A stretch of DNA of 28,633 nt from Lentilactobacillus buchneri (GCF_018314255.1 NZ_CP073067.1:1-28633), one strand, 5' to 3'; shown: positions 7,861 through 15,881, counted from the stretch's first letter. Numbers and translations are program-made. Notes: generated from the letters alone by a model not told the origin.

Positions 7861-9186
7861 ATCTTGTGTAAATGAAATGCCTTCGTACATATAATATGTA
7901 TCTAACTTAAATAAATGATGCTTCCAAGGTGTCCTGGAGTCCTTTGAACCCTCGGTGGATCCGCTTCAGAGACTTCTCGTTATAAACATTAAACTGAGAA
8001 ACCAGGAAGCGATCCAGTGAATCTTCCGTTGGAAATTGTTCTTTGTGGTGGGTGGTGCGCTTGAGATGCTTATTAAAGTTCTCAATCAGGTTAGTGGAGT
8101 ATAGTGATTGCCGGATAGCTGGTGGAAAGTCCATGAAAGTGAGTAAATTCGGCATTTTAAGCAGATCTTTGATTAATTTGGGATAGGTCTGATGCCAGTT
8201 GTTGGCGAACTCATTCAGTTTCAGTTCGGCTGCTTCACGGTTGGCGGCCCGATGAACTTGTTTAAAGTCACTGATCACGGCCTTGCGGTCTTTTACGCGA
8301 ACTTTGTTCATCAGATTCCGCCCAACATGAACCAGGCAACGTTGTCGTTTGGCTTTAGGGAAATGCCGATTCAAGCCTTCATCCAAACCAACTAACCCAT
8401 CGGCCACAAACAACAGCACATCTTTAACGCCCTGCTTGATCAAGGTTCCCAGCAGTTCAGTCCAGATTCCAGTCGATTCCGTTGGCGCCACTTGGTAGTT
8501 CAGCACTTCTTTCGTACCATCTGGACGAATGCCAATCGCAATATGAACGGCTTCTTTTTGAACGGTATCCCGCTTTAACGGCAAGTAAGTGGGATCTAAG
8601 AAGATGGCCGCATATTGTGAAGCCAGTCGACGTTGCTGGAAAGCTTGAACCTGTTCATTGACGGCTTTAGTCATGTTGGAAACCGTGGCTTTGGAGTAGT
8701 GAGCACCGTACATTTTCTCAATGAGTTCGGCAATTTCAGCAGTGGTAATTCCCTTGGTATACAACTGAATGACCGTTGTTTCTAAATTATCACTGTGCCG
8801 ACCGTAGGCTGGCAAGGTATGATTTTCAAACCGGCCATTGCGATCTCGAGGAATGGTTAAGTTAAGTTGGCCGTACTTCGTATCAAACGAGCGCTCATAA
8901 CTGCCGTTGCGGTTATTACCAGTGTTAATCCCAGCGTATGAGTAGCGTTCGTAACCCAAAAACTCTGCCAATTCGGTTTGAAGCAGCTGGTTAATCGCAA
9001 TTTCGAGGGGGTGACGAAAAACTTCGTCCAAATCTTGCTTTTGGGCTAGTGCAGCGATAATTTCTGTGGTAAGTTCATTCATGGGGAATGCCTCCTGTGA
9101 TGTTTTCTGTGGTTACTAAATATCATAAGGGAAGGCATTCCCTATTTCTATACAATTCAGAAATCTTTTATGCATTTACACAAGAT
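7861..9186 (-). mobile_element. IS256-family element (about 1326 bp)
   Basis: Inverted repeats ATCTTGTGTAAATG (from 7861) and its complement (ending 9186) bracket a full IS256-type transposase. The flanks (CGTCAAGA and ATTTTACG) do not match, although IS256 elements normally make 8-9 bp duplications. An adjacent deletion or recombination has therefore removed one original flank, including the 5' half of the regulator gene. Confidence 0.9.
7907..9082 (-). CDS. IS256-family (mutator-type) transposase
   Basis: A 391-residue DDE transposase of the IS256/MULE group. It shows the zinc-finger-like N-terminal FLGYERYSYAG region (about 38-50), the first catalytic Asp in AIFLDPTYLPLKRD, the second in LLFVADGLVGLDEG, then the family signature C-x2-H-x2-RN in QRCLVHVGRNLM. 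The Glu lies in the C-terminal TNLIENFNKHLKR segment. The ribosome site GGAGGCATTCCCC precedes ATG at 9082. No lesion is seen. Confidence 0.93.
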   Translation of the reverse strand: MNELTTEIIAALAQKQDLDEVFRHPLEIAINQLLQTELAEFLGYERYSYAGINTGNNRNGSYERSFDTKYGQLNLTIPRDRNGRFENHTLPAYGRHSDNLETTVIQLYTKGITTAEIAELIEKMYGAHYSKATVSNMTKAVNEQVQAFQQRRLASQYAAIFLDPTYLPLKRDTVQKEAVHIAIGIRPDGTKEVLNYQVAPTESTGIWTELLGTLIKQGVKDVLLFVADGLVGLDEGLNRHFPKAKRQRCLVHVGRNLMNKVRVKDRKAVISDFKQVHRAANREAAELKLNEFANNWHQTYPKLIKDLLKMPNLLTFMDFPPAIRQSLYSTNLIENFNKHLKRTTHHKEQFPTEDSLDRFLVSQFNVYNEKSLKRIHRGFKGLQDTLEASFI

Positions 9187-9290
9187 ATTTTACGCTCTCC
9201 GACTAACTCGTTCTTGGCTTATTATTGGCTAAATTTACGGTTTTTCAGCGGGTTTAAACCAATTTAAGTATATCTTTATATGTTAACTGG

Positions 9291-9316
9291 CTAAAATGGC
9301 GAAGAAACCATTTTAG
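9291..9316. repeat. Perfect 9-bp stem-loop
   Basis: CTAAAATGG and CCATTTTAG flank an 8-nt loop in the spacer between the IS256 element and the SDR terminator. There is no T-run and no gene at either side. The rest of 9187-9336 shows no coding signal and may be the remnant of sequence deleted with the IS256 flank. Confidence 0.4.
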
Positions 9317-9336
9317 GGCTAAATCTCAGCATTACA

Positions 9337-9375
9337 AAAGGACCCAGGCCGATAATCATCGGTCTGGGTCCTTAA
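9337..9375 (-). terminator. Rho-independent terminator of the SDR gene
   Basis: On the minus strand a long GC-rich stem (AAGGACCCAG...CTGGGTCCTT with an inner CCGAT/ATCGG pairing) ends in TTTTG. It lies about 45 bp after the SDR stop codon. Confidence 0.85.
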
Positions 9376-9418
9376 CAAAAGCCATGACAAATTATGATTT
9401 AAACAACCCTTTAGTTAA

Positions 9419-10225
<807 letters not shown>

Positions 10226-10229
10226 TTAC

Positions 10230-10258
10230 ATTATACTTCGCAAGCAAATAATTCACAA
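10230..10258 (-). promoter_or_regulatory. Promoter of the SDR gene
   Basis: On the minus strand, TTGTGA (plus 10253-10258), a 17-nt spacer and TATAAT (plus 10230-10235) form a near-consensus sigma-A promoter about 40 bp before the SDR start. Confidence 0.75.
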
Positions 10259-10286
10259 TAAGAAAAAGGCCTTTTTCATTGTGAAT
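10251..10286. promoter_or_regulatory. Long palindrome over the SDR -35 box (candidate operator)
   Basis: The perfect 16-bp core palindrome GAAAAAGGCCTTTTTC is flanked by ATTCACAAT and ATTGTGAAT, giving an almost complete 36-bp inverted repeat. One arm contains the -35 box. This layout suggests a dimeric repressor operator. The regulator is not encoded next to it and would have to be elsewhere. A terminator for upstream transcription is an alternative reading. Confidence 0.6.
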
Positions 10287-10348
10287 CACATGATATAGTC
10301 AGCAATGACTTTCCTTGCTCCAACTAGCTAATAATTTTAGCGATTGCT

Positions 10349-10714
10349 TTATTGCTGAGGTTGATAAAAAGGGTCTCCCTGGGGGTGGGTGGCCAAGTAT
10401 TGCTCAAAGTTATTCTGAGTGATGGCGTCCAAATCTTTAACTGAGTTAGTTGTAATCGTCTTGACGGTCTTTAATTGTCGTGCGACTTGGCGATCAGCAG
10501 CCTCGGTTAACTTGTGAATCCCGGTAATGATCACTAAAACCGGTTTAACCTGGCCAGTCACTTCTACCCAAGCTAATTGACCAATCGCAAGATTCTTTTT
10601 CCCCATGGTTTTGTGATGGCGAACCCGCCATTGATAACTTTTAAGACTAAAATAATGATTCTTATTCACATGATGGCCGTTAATAACGGTTTCGATATGA
10701 TGAGTTGATGCCAT
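10349..10714 (-). CDS. Hypothetical small basic protein
   Basis: A 121-residue soluble protein of unknown function. It has an N-terminal His/Lys-rich part and a hydrophobic beta-rich centre (IGQLAWVEVTGQVKPVLVIITGIHKL, residues about 43-68). The C-terminal tail is polar (LATHPQGDPFYQPQQ). The start is supported by GGAGG six nucleotides upstream. The pattern of a short aromatic N-terminal strand followed by G-x-L-x-W-V and P-V-x-V-I resembles DUF5839-type plasmid proteins, but I cannot confirm this. It is transcribed toward the SDR gene without a visible terminator between them other than the SDR palindrome. Confidence 0.7.
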   Translation of the reverse strand: MASTHHIETVINGHHVNKNHYFSLKSYQWRVRHHKTMGKKNLAIGQLAWVEVTGQVKPVLVIITGIHKLTEAADRQVARQLKTVKTITTNSVKDLDAITQNNFEQYLATHPQGDPFYQPQQ

Positions 10715-10817
10715 AAAATTCCTCCATTCTGTTAATAACCAACTTAGAGTTAATCAGCTAAGGCCTCCTAAAAAACTACGTAAAATATTTTTTGCTTTTT
10801 TATTTACCAAGATAAAC

Positions 10818-10898
10818 TTAAGGAGGTAACTTCAATTAAGCTACTTTGCCGAAAATATTGTTAACGGATAAAGTCTCTTCTCAACGGAAGAGATTTTA
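10818..10898 (+). other. Orphan Shine-Dalgarno and weak hairpin in a non-coding stretch
   Basis: TTAAGGAGGTAAC near 10817-10829 is a strong ribosome site without any start codon or reading frame behind it. It looks like the leftover start of a deleted gene. A stem TCTCTTC (10874-10880) / GAAGAGA (10887-10893) followed by TTTT comes next. No gene is seen between 10715 and 11112. Confidence 0.4.
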
Positions 10899-10929
10899 TT
10901 GATTAACCAAGCCGCTTATAATATACATC

Positions 10930-10945
10930 GTACACCTAAGTGTAC
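10930..10945. promoter_or_regulatory. Palindrome upstream of the serine recombinase (candidate res subsite)
   Basis: GTACACCTAAGTGTAC has perfect 6-bp arms and lies in AT-rich DNA about 170 bp upstream of the resolvase gene, where resolvases commonly have their res site. It could equally be an operator. Only one clear copy is visible, so the assignment is tentative. Confidence 0.35.
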
Positions 10946-10976
10946 AAAATTTATCTCGGTAAAATATGCGTAATTG

Positions 10977-11014
10977 GCCTGCTCATCACCCTATGGGCGG
11001 GCTTTTTGCGTATA
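10977..11014 (+). terminator. Rho-independent terminator
   Basis: GCCTGCTCAT pairs with ATGGGCGGGC (two G-U pairs) around a 6-nt loop and is followed by TTTTT. It would stop plus-strand transcription entering from the non-coding stretch before the recombinase gene. Confidence 0.65.
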
Positions 11015-11112
11015 TTGATATCAAGTTGTTTAGCTAGGGCCTACCCTATTGTATTCAGCCGAAAGTTGGATTATCATTAGTTACATATAAGTGTTCCGGA
11101 GGCGTTCTGAAA

Positions 11113-11751
11113 ATGTCAAAAATTGGTTACGCACGTGTTAGTACTCGTGAGCAAAATCTAGCCCGGCAAATTGAACAACTACAAGCAGCTGGAGTAACAA
11201 AACTTTTTCAAGAGAAACTTTCTGGAAAAAATGCTGCCCGCCCACAACTTCAAGCCATGCTGAATTATCTTCGTGACGATGATGAGGTAATTGTCTTAAG
11301 TTTAGATCGGTTAGGTAGAAATTCAGCCGATTTAACAGAAATTATGGAAGCCATTCGCCATAAGGGGGCCACCTTAAACATTTTAAATTTACCGAGCTTT
11401 AATAGTATTGAAGATCCTAACTTACGTAACTTGATTACCAATATCATTATTGAGCTTTATAAGTATATGGCCCAAGAAGAACGTGAGACAATCAAAGTAA
11501 GACAGCGACAAGGGATTGAAATTGCTAAACGGCAAGGAAAATATCATGGTAAGGTCCGTGAATATGGACCACATTCACCGAATCGACAGAAACGTTATAT
11601 TTATAAAGAAGCCTGTCGTTTGCTAACGCGACGGGAACAGGGAGAAGAATTAACCAAACGTCAGATCGCGCGGATGTTGGGGATTGCCCCAGTTACCCTC
11701 TATCGGATCGAAAAGTATCGAGCGGAAGGCCAAATTAAAGCAGCTAATTGA
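11113..11751 (+). CDS. Serine recombinase / resolvase
   Basis: Resolvase/invertase-type site-specific recombinase of 212 residues. The catalytic Ser10 sits in YARVSTREQN, with Arg8 beside it. The domain continues through LSLDRLGRNSADL (about 60-72) and the long E helix with EERETIKVRQRQG. A C-terminal helix-turn-helix (TKRQIARMLGIAPVTLYRI, about 180-200) binds DNA. The ribosome site GGAGG lies 10 nt before ATG. It most likely resolves plasmid multimers, aiding stability with parA; an invertase role is less likely because no inverted crossover sites are apparent. Confidence 0.9.
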   Translation: MSKIGYARVSTREQNLARQIEQLQAAGVTKLFQEKLSGKNAARPQLQAMLNYLRDDDEVIVLSLDRLGRNSADLTEIMEAIRHKGATLNILNLPSFNSIEDPNLRNLITNIIIELYKYMAQEERETIKVRQRQGIEIAKRQGKYHGKVREYGPHSPNRQKRYIYKEACRLLTRREQGEELTKRQIARMLGIAPVTLYRIEKYRAEGQIKAAN

Positions 11752-11830
11752 TAAAGAAGCTCGTAAAGATCCAGATAAGACAAAAGTTGCCAATTTTGCC
11801 CATCATGTGGCATACTCTGAAATTAAATGA
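11702..11830 (+). pseudogene. Out-of-frame open stretch after the recombinase
   Basis: In the frame -2 to the recombinase, an open stretch overlaps its end and continues as LIDKEARKDPDKTKVANFAHHVAYSEIK-like sequence (about 27 residues after the recombinase stop), ending at TGA 11828-11830. It has no ATG and no ribosome site. The sequence looks protein-like, so it may be the tail of a truncated gene or of an alternative recombinase C-terminus reached by frameshift. The next gene's ribosome site follows immediately. Confidence 0.35.
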
Positions 11831-11842
11831 AGGTGGTTTAAC

Positions 11843-12337
11843 ATGACTAAGCTCTGGTGTGCCAAGATCCAATTGACAACTAAACAGCGTACCTATCGCT
11901 TTTCTAATGATTTACAATTGGCCTTAAACCAAACGGCGCACCCCCAGCAAATTTTACAAGCATTGATTGTCGTTCCTTTGGCCCCCTACACTGATAAGCA
12001 ACAACCACCGATGGGAGTTGGCAAGATTCAGAAGATTTATAAAATGGCTTGGTTTAAAACCAGAGGCCTGCCAATTACGCGAGGTCAATTGATGGGAGCA
12101 GCCTACTGGACCGAACGTCCGTATGTCCAAGTTACCAGATATTTGACTCATAATTATGTTTGGTGGAGTCAACAACAAATTAGCAAAGACATTACCTATT
12201 GGCAACGTCAATTTTATCATCAAACGGCTTATCACAGTCCCCTTTGGCAGAAAATTACCAATTGGCGGATTCGACGCCAATTAGGGCGAATTAAGCGGCA
12301 ACGTTGGCAAAAGAATATTCAGTATTGGCATATTTAA
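11843..12337 (+). CDS. Hypothetical basic, aromatic-rich protein
   Basis: A 164-residue protein of unknown function with ribosome site AAGGTGG before ATG at 11843. It starts with KIQLTTKQRTYRFS, followed by a hydrophobic strand ALIVVPLAP and GVGKIQKIYKM. The C-terminal half is rich in Trp, Tyr, Arg and Gln (RRQLGRIKRQRWQKNIQYWHI). No signal peptide or membrane segment is seen. Its N-terminal pattern loosely recalls the small protein at 10349-10714; both may belong to one plasmid-borne family. It lies 91 bp after the recombinase and probably shares its transcript. Confidence 0.7.
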   Translation: MTKLWCAKIQLTTKQRTYRFSNDLQLALNQTAHPQQILQALIVVPLAPYTDKQQPPMGVGKIQKIYKMAWFKTRGLPITRGQLMGAAYWTERPYVQVTRYLTHNYVWWSQQQISKDITYWQRQFYHQTAYHSPLWQKITNWRIRRQLGRIKRQRWQKNIQYWHI

Positions 12338-12434
12338 AATAGTCTGGTTAAACTGGATGTAAGCTGATTCCTGAGACAACTTTTAAGAGAGGGTATAATG
12401 AATAAATCGTCTCTCAAAAGGAAGGAATTTTTAC

Positions 12435-12686
12435 ATGCCAACTCGTTACGACAAAGAATTCAAACAAAACATCATCAACCTATATAAACAAGGCGAATCA
12501 GCCGCCCAACTGGCCAGAGAATATGGCATTGGCTATTCAACCGTTCATAAGTGGATCCAGGGCTAAGCCAAAACTCAATCCGGTAAATCGCCAGACGAAA
12601 TTAAAGCGATGGAAAAGCGGCTGGCTTCCCTGTCTGAGGAGAACGAAATCCTAAAAAAAGCCCTGGGCTTCCTTGCGCAGAAGTAA
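12435..12686 (+). pseudogene. IS3 OrfA with internal stop
   Basis: OrfA would encode 83 residues: a helix-turn-helix (ESAAQLAREYGIGYSTVHKW) then a leucine-zipper-like KRLASLSEENEILKKALGFL. An in-frame TAA at 12564-12566 (after WIQG) breaks it; CAA to TAA is the likely change. The A7 run at CTAAAAAAAGCCC near 12650 is where frameshifting to OrfB would normally occur. Ribosome site AAGGAA precedes ATG at 12435. Confidence 0.88.
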
Positions 12687-12689
12687 CCA

Positions 12690-13582
12690 ATATTTTTGAT
12701 TACATTCACCAAGAAAGCCATCACCACCAGGTAACTAAGATGTGCCGAATCCTCGGTGTTTCCAGAGCTCAGTATTATCGTTATCGATCCCCAAAGCCTT
12801 CAAAACGCCGGGCCGAAGATGCGGACTTGAAACAACGGATTCTGCGGATCTTTGCGGAATTTAAGTAGCGATACGGCGTTATGAAGATCCACCATGAATT
12901 GAATCTGGAACTTCAACCACTGCAGCTTCGGTGCAGCCCAAGACGGATTTCCCGGCTCATGAAGGAACTGGATATCCACTCCGTTACCGTCAATAAATGG
13001 AAAGCGGCTTCGGCTTCCAAAACCAAGGTTGAACAGCGTCCCAACTTGCTTAAGCAGGATTTCTCGACCACTGGTTTAAATCAAAAATGGACCGCTGATA
13101 TGACCTATATTCAAACGAAGCGTAATGGCTGGTGTTACTTATCAACCATCATGGATCTGCACTCAAGACGAATTATCGGCTATTCATTCTCAAAAAAGAT
13201 GGATACTAATTTAGTCTTAAAGACCCTGGAAAGCGCGGTTAAAAATCGAACCATTACTGGGGACCTGATTATCCACACCGACTTAGGATCACAGTACACC
13301 AGCGATGATTACAACCAACGGTTAACAGAACTACATATCCGCCACTCTTACAGCCGTAAGGGGTGTCCATACAATAATGCACCAATGGAATCTTTTCATG
13401 CTTTCCTCAAAAAGGAATGTGTTTATCCAGTGCCGGTCTTTGAGAATTATGAAACTGCCGCTGCTGTCCTTTTTGAATATGTGCATGCTTTCTACAATAG
13501 GAAGAGAATTCATAGTTCACTGGGCTACCAGACCCCCTTACAAGTTGAAATCGCAACACTTACGAGCCAAATGGCCGCCTGA
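12690..13582 (+). pseudogene. IS3 OrfB (rve integrase core) with nonsense codon
   Basis: The OrfB frame runs from FDYIHQESHHHQVTK to AEFK, hits TAG at 12866-12868 where the family has Gln before RYGV, then continues open from 12881 to 13582. The intact 233-residue remainder includes the catalytic triad: WTADMTYI, HTDLGSQYTS and NAPMESFHAFLKKE. The stop removes the N-terminal DNA-binding/HTH_21 part from translation, so the protein should not transpose alone. Confidence 0.88.
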
Positions 13583-13864
13583 TTTAATGCTTTCCATGGT
13601 TCAAATAAGTTATTAATCACGATTAATGATTTATTTGAGCTGTGGAAGGTAAACGCGGTTCTGAATGTCTCTTAAAACCTGTCTCAAATATTGACTTCAA
13701 TCCATAGGATCGCTAATTTTACTTTGACTAATTAGAAACGGATCAAGTTATTGATAGCTACTGATCGGATCTCTTGATATTAACAAACAATGAACAGATA
13801 GATTGGATCGAAGTCACTGTAGATAACAATAGATCATAAATTTATCCTTCAAGGAAACCTAGCA

Positions 13865-13937
13865 TATGTTATACAAGTAAATAATATTTACAAGTAAATT
13901 CAGTTTACTTGTAAATATTATTTACTTGTATAACATA
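13865..13937. repeat. 34-bp perfect inverted repeat with 5-bp centre (putative centromere site)
   Basis: The arm 13865-13898 is an exact reverse complement of 13904-13937, around TTCAG. Each arm contains two units of the palindromic TTTACTTGTAAA-type motif that also forms the arrays at 15277-15335 and 15378-15445. It lies just after the stop of the RHH-like partition gene. It should extrude as a cruciform or bind several protein dimers. A T-run is missing, so it is not a classic terminator. The stretch 13705-13864 before it shows no gene. Confidence 0.85.
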
Positions 13938-13972
13938 AAGCACAAAAAAAGTATCGGTTGTGCTGGCTAAAT

Positions 13973-14341
13973 TTACTGCTCTCGCTCTTTTTCAAGTAGA
14001 GTATTATACATATCTTTTTGTCGATTATTCATGGACGTTTCAGTGTATGTCTGAATTAAACGGTTAAGAAGAGAATCGAAAGTTTTCTTTTCATGGGCCT
14101 CCTCTGGTGGAAGAAAATACGACAAAACACGTAGTTTCTCAACGCTTTCTTTAGAAACACGTTGTACTGTCATAGCTTTTTTTTTCTTTTTGTCGGGTTG
14201 CTTTGATTGAGTCTGCATACCAGTAATTGGCCCAAAACTGTTTTGCCCTTTAATATTAACAGCCTTACTTTTAAGAGAAGATTGAGGATGCTCGAGTACC
14301 GGCTTAATTTGTGGCAATTTTTTCTTTTGACTATCGTCCAT
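13973..14341 (-). CDS. Small ParB-like centromere-binding protein (ribbon-helix-helix type)
   Basis: A 122-residue basic protein directly downstream of parA. The N-terminal half is polar and Lys/Gln-rich, with KKKKK at about 52-57. The C-terminal half reads as strand-helix-helix: TVQRVSKE, then SVEKLRVLSYF, then TFDSLLNRLIQTYTE, the layout of ribbon-helix-helix DNA-binding proteins that act as ParB partners. Its start is 3 nt after the parA stop and its ribosome site GAAGG lies inside parA, so translation is coupled. The 17-bp palindromic repeats on both sides of the operon are its likely binding sites. Family placement is by pattern, not by a named match. Confidence 0.75.
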   Translation of the reverse strand: MDDSQKKKLPQIKPVLEHPQSSLKSKAVNIKGQNSFGPITGMQTQSKQPDKKKKKAMTVQRVSKESVEKLRVLSYFLPPEEAHEKKTFDSLLNRLIQTYTETSMNNRQKDMYNTLLEKEREQ

Positions 14342-14344
14342 TTT

Positions 14345-15169
14345 TTAACCTTCTTCCTCTTGTAGTGCTAATTTATGAAGATCAATTTCGTCTAAAACAT
14401 TTTCGAATACTTTATGTGCACGTTGATCCCACTGATCGTTCTGACCAGTATAAATTTTACCCATTGATATACCTTCAGCATCATATGCTTTAAGTCGTTC
14501 TTGATAAGTAACTATTGTATTCAAGACGTTATTCCCAAACTCTTGGCGTGCATCTGAAAGTACTTTCTTATCAACACGCCCACCAGCACGTAACATGCAC
14601 GGCAGTATTCCAACAATGTCCAATTCGGCTCCGTAATTATCAATCAGATATTGCATGTAGTTAATGTAAGTTTTTGCACCATCAAAGCTCAGTTCCTGCG
14701 TTTGTAAAATTATAATACAGTAGTCTGATGCCATCATTGCATTATCCGAAAAATCGCTAATGGTTGGTGGCACATCTAGGTAGATGGCTTCATATTGTTC
14801 TCGCAATGGTTTTAACAATTGTCTCAGATATGTAACCTGTCTTTTATCATCGTCAGGAAAAGACTGTAATAACATTTTGGGTAAACGACTAAATTGTGTA
14901 TTAGACGCAATTAAATCAAGATTAGGAATAATCGGAGTGATCTGATTAGTAAGATCACCGTTCGTAAAACCATCGGTAATATTCTTGCTAATATCTGTTA
15001 TATTACCTGTTTTCGCTAATATACTGGTAGCATTGGCCTGTGGGTCCAAATCAACCACTAAAGTTCTCCTGTGTTTGTTTACCGCTGATATATAGGAAAG
15101 CATAGTCACGGTTTTCGTCTTACCAACGCCGCCCTTAAAATTCCCTACAACAAATACGTCTGCACTCAT
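14345..15169 (-). CDS. parA: ParA-family partition ATPase
   Basis: A 274-residue deviant Walker ATPase (type Ib-like, without a long N-terminal DNA-binding domain). The Walker A motif is KGGVGKT at residues 12-18, with the signature Lys at 12. Walker A' is VVDLDPQANAT (about 38-48) and Walker B is AIYLDVPPTISD (about 118-130). It should position plasmid copies on the nucleoid together with the small protein that follows it. Ribosome site AAGGAGATG lies before ATG 15169. It is transcribed away from rep, with repeat arrays in the interval. Confidence 0.95.
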   Translation of the reverse strand: MSADVFVVGNFKGGVGKTKTVTMLSYISAVNKHRRTLVVDLDPQANATSILAKTGNITDISKNITDGFTNGDLTNQITPIIPNLDLIASNTQFSRLPKMLLQSFPDDDKRQVTYLRQLLKPLREQYEAIYLDVPPTISDFSDNAMMASDYCIIILQTQELSFDGAKTYINYMQYLIDNYGAELDIVGILPCMLRAGGRVDKKVLSDARQEFGNNVLNTIVTYQERLKAYDAEGISMGKIYTGQNDQWDQRAHKVFENVLDEIDLHKLALQEEEG

Positions 15170-15189
15170 ACAATCATCTCCTTAGCAAG

Positions 15190-15218
15190 AGTATACATTT
15201 TCGAAGTTGTGTTTTCAA
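15190..15218 (-). promoter_or_regulatory. Promoter of the parA operon
   Basis: On the minus strand TTGAAA (plus 15213-15218), a 17-nt spacer and TATACT (plus 15190-15195) precede parA by about 20 bp. GTATAC occurs twice here (15191 and 15221), flanking the -35 region. The nearest 17-bp repeat begins 60 bp upstream. Confidence 0.75.
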
Positions 15219-15276
15219 CTGTATACAAAAAAATATTTTGGCCAATTACAACTTTTTCAAAGGAAAGTTTATATTT

Positions 15277-15335
15277 ATTTACATGTAAATAAAATTTACT
15301 TGTAAATAAAGTTTACTTGTAAATATTATTTACGA
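15277..15335. repeat. 17-bp palindromic repeat array 1 (3.5 units)
   Basis: Head-to-tail 17-bp units at 15277-15293, 15294-15310 and 15311-15327, plus a partial unit. The consensus is RTTTACWTGTAAATAWW with a palindromic core TTTACWWGTAAA. Placed upstream of parA, it looks like a partition-complex (parC-type) site and autoregulatory operator. Confidence 0.85.
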
Positions 15336-15377
15336 TATATGGAAAAGCTATATAGTAGCGGATATAGGCAGTCATCC

Positions 15378-15445
15378 ATTTACAAGTAAATAAAATTTAC
15401 ATGTAAATAAAGTTTACTTGTAAATATTATTTACTTGTTATACAA
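15378..15445. repeat. 17-bp palindromic repeat array 2 (4 units)
   Basis: Units at 15378-15394, 15395-15411, 15412-15428 and a degenerate 15429-15445 carry the same consensus as array 1. They are separated from it by 42 bp containing GATATA-type repeats. The last two units almost exactly match one arm of the inverted repeat at 13904-13937. Iterons of a replication origin are a less likely reading, since RepA_N origins usually lie inside rep. Confidence 0.85.
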
Positions 15446-15493
15446 GTGAACTTTTGCGAATGTTTATAGACACCAATAACGCTTAATTTAGGC

Positions 15494-15522
15494 TTTACAC
15501 ACCAACTGGCGTCAGGTACAAT
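15494..15522 (+). promoter_or_regulatory. Promoter of the rep leader
   Basis: TTTACA (15494-15499), a 17-nt spacer and TACAAT (15517-15522) on the plus strand predict a start near 15529 and a leader of about 350 nt before rep. Confidence 0.7.
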
Positions 15523-15534
15523 ATGCTTGTAAAT

Positions 15535-15734
15535 AAAAAAAGGGAACGCAAAGTTGCGAACCCATAAAAATAAAGATAAAAAAAGAGAACGTTGCGTGCA
15601 TGGTATTGCCTTACCATTCATGCAGCCACACAAGAACCTTCCCTTCTTGCACGACCTTTTTAACGTTCAGTCAAAAATATTGAGAATACTTTTCGTATTG
15701 TTTTGTGGGTGTTAGACACACCCGGCATTTCAAC
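15535..15734 (-). ncRNA. Putative countertranscript RNA controlling rep
   Basis: An extended -10 promoter on the minus strand (TGGTATACT; TATACT = plus 15741-15746) would start an RNA near 15734. It would end at a hairpin with GGG...CCC and CGCA/TGCG pairing, followed by seven Ts (plus 15535-15562). The product, about 200 nt, is fully antisense to the rep leader. Its 5' stem-loop is GGGTGT (loop GUCUA) ACACCC, plus 15707-15723, and a YUNR-like CUAA sits at the loop edge, as is common in plasmid copy-control RNAs. This is inferred from promoter, structure and terminator; no coding function is needed for the stretch. Confidence 0.6.
15707..15723. repeat. Copy-control stem-loop
   Basis: GGGTGT and ACACCC enclose a 5-nt loop. 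It is present in both the leader RNA and its countertranscript, and would be the first kissing site between them. Confidence 0.55.
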
Positions 15735-15823
15735 AACAAAAGTATACCATATTTTGATGACGATTTCTATACATACCCCTTAGGAATCCCGATTTAATCA
15801 TGATCCATGATGATTAATCAGTT

Positions 15824-15866
15824 AAAAAAGAGCTGCAAGGAAAGTAACCTTGTCGCTCTTTTTTGA
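15824..15866 (+). terminator. Terminator-attenuator directly before rep
   Basis: AAAAAAGAGC plus GCAAGG pairs with CCTTGT plus GCTCTTTTTT to make a long stem ending in a T6 run, 16 bp before the rep start codon. Placed between the rep promoter and rep, it should act as a transcription attenuator whose folding depends on the countertranscript. A neighbouring palindrome TTAATCAT...ATGATgATTAA (about 15794-15817) could form a competing structure. Confidence 0.75.
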
Positions 15867-15881
15867 TAGGAGATCTTAATC

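Larger units (their letters stand above)
12354..13704 (+). mobile_element. IS3-family element (IS150-like), inactivated (1351 bp)
   Basis: The left end TGGATGTAAGCTGATTC... (12354) and right end ...TTCAATCCA (13704) are imperfect inverted repeats sharing TGGAT, GAGACA and TTTTAAGAGA blocks over about 38 bp. OrfA and OrfB lie inside. Flanks AAC and TAG do not match, so there is no target duplication. A 31-bp exact inverted copy of the left end occurs at 18071-18101, showing a second IS3 copy was once present. Confidence 0.9.

Noticed and set aside
13865..13937. The 34-bp inverted repeat as a plain terminator
   Set aside because: No T-run on either strand, very AT-rich stem, and it is built from the same motif as the arrays near parA.
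15277..15445. Tandem repeats as a CRISPR array
   Set aside because: Units are 17 bp, contiguous, without spacers, and no cas genes are present; they fit partition sites.
15427..15633. 68-codon minus-strand frame in the rep leader
   Set aside because: No ribosome site, odd composition, and it covers the repeat array and antisense terminator; the stretch is better explained as regulatory RNA.
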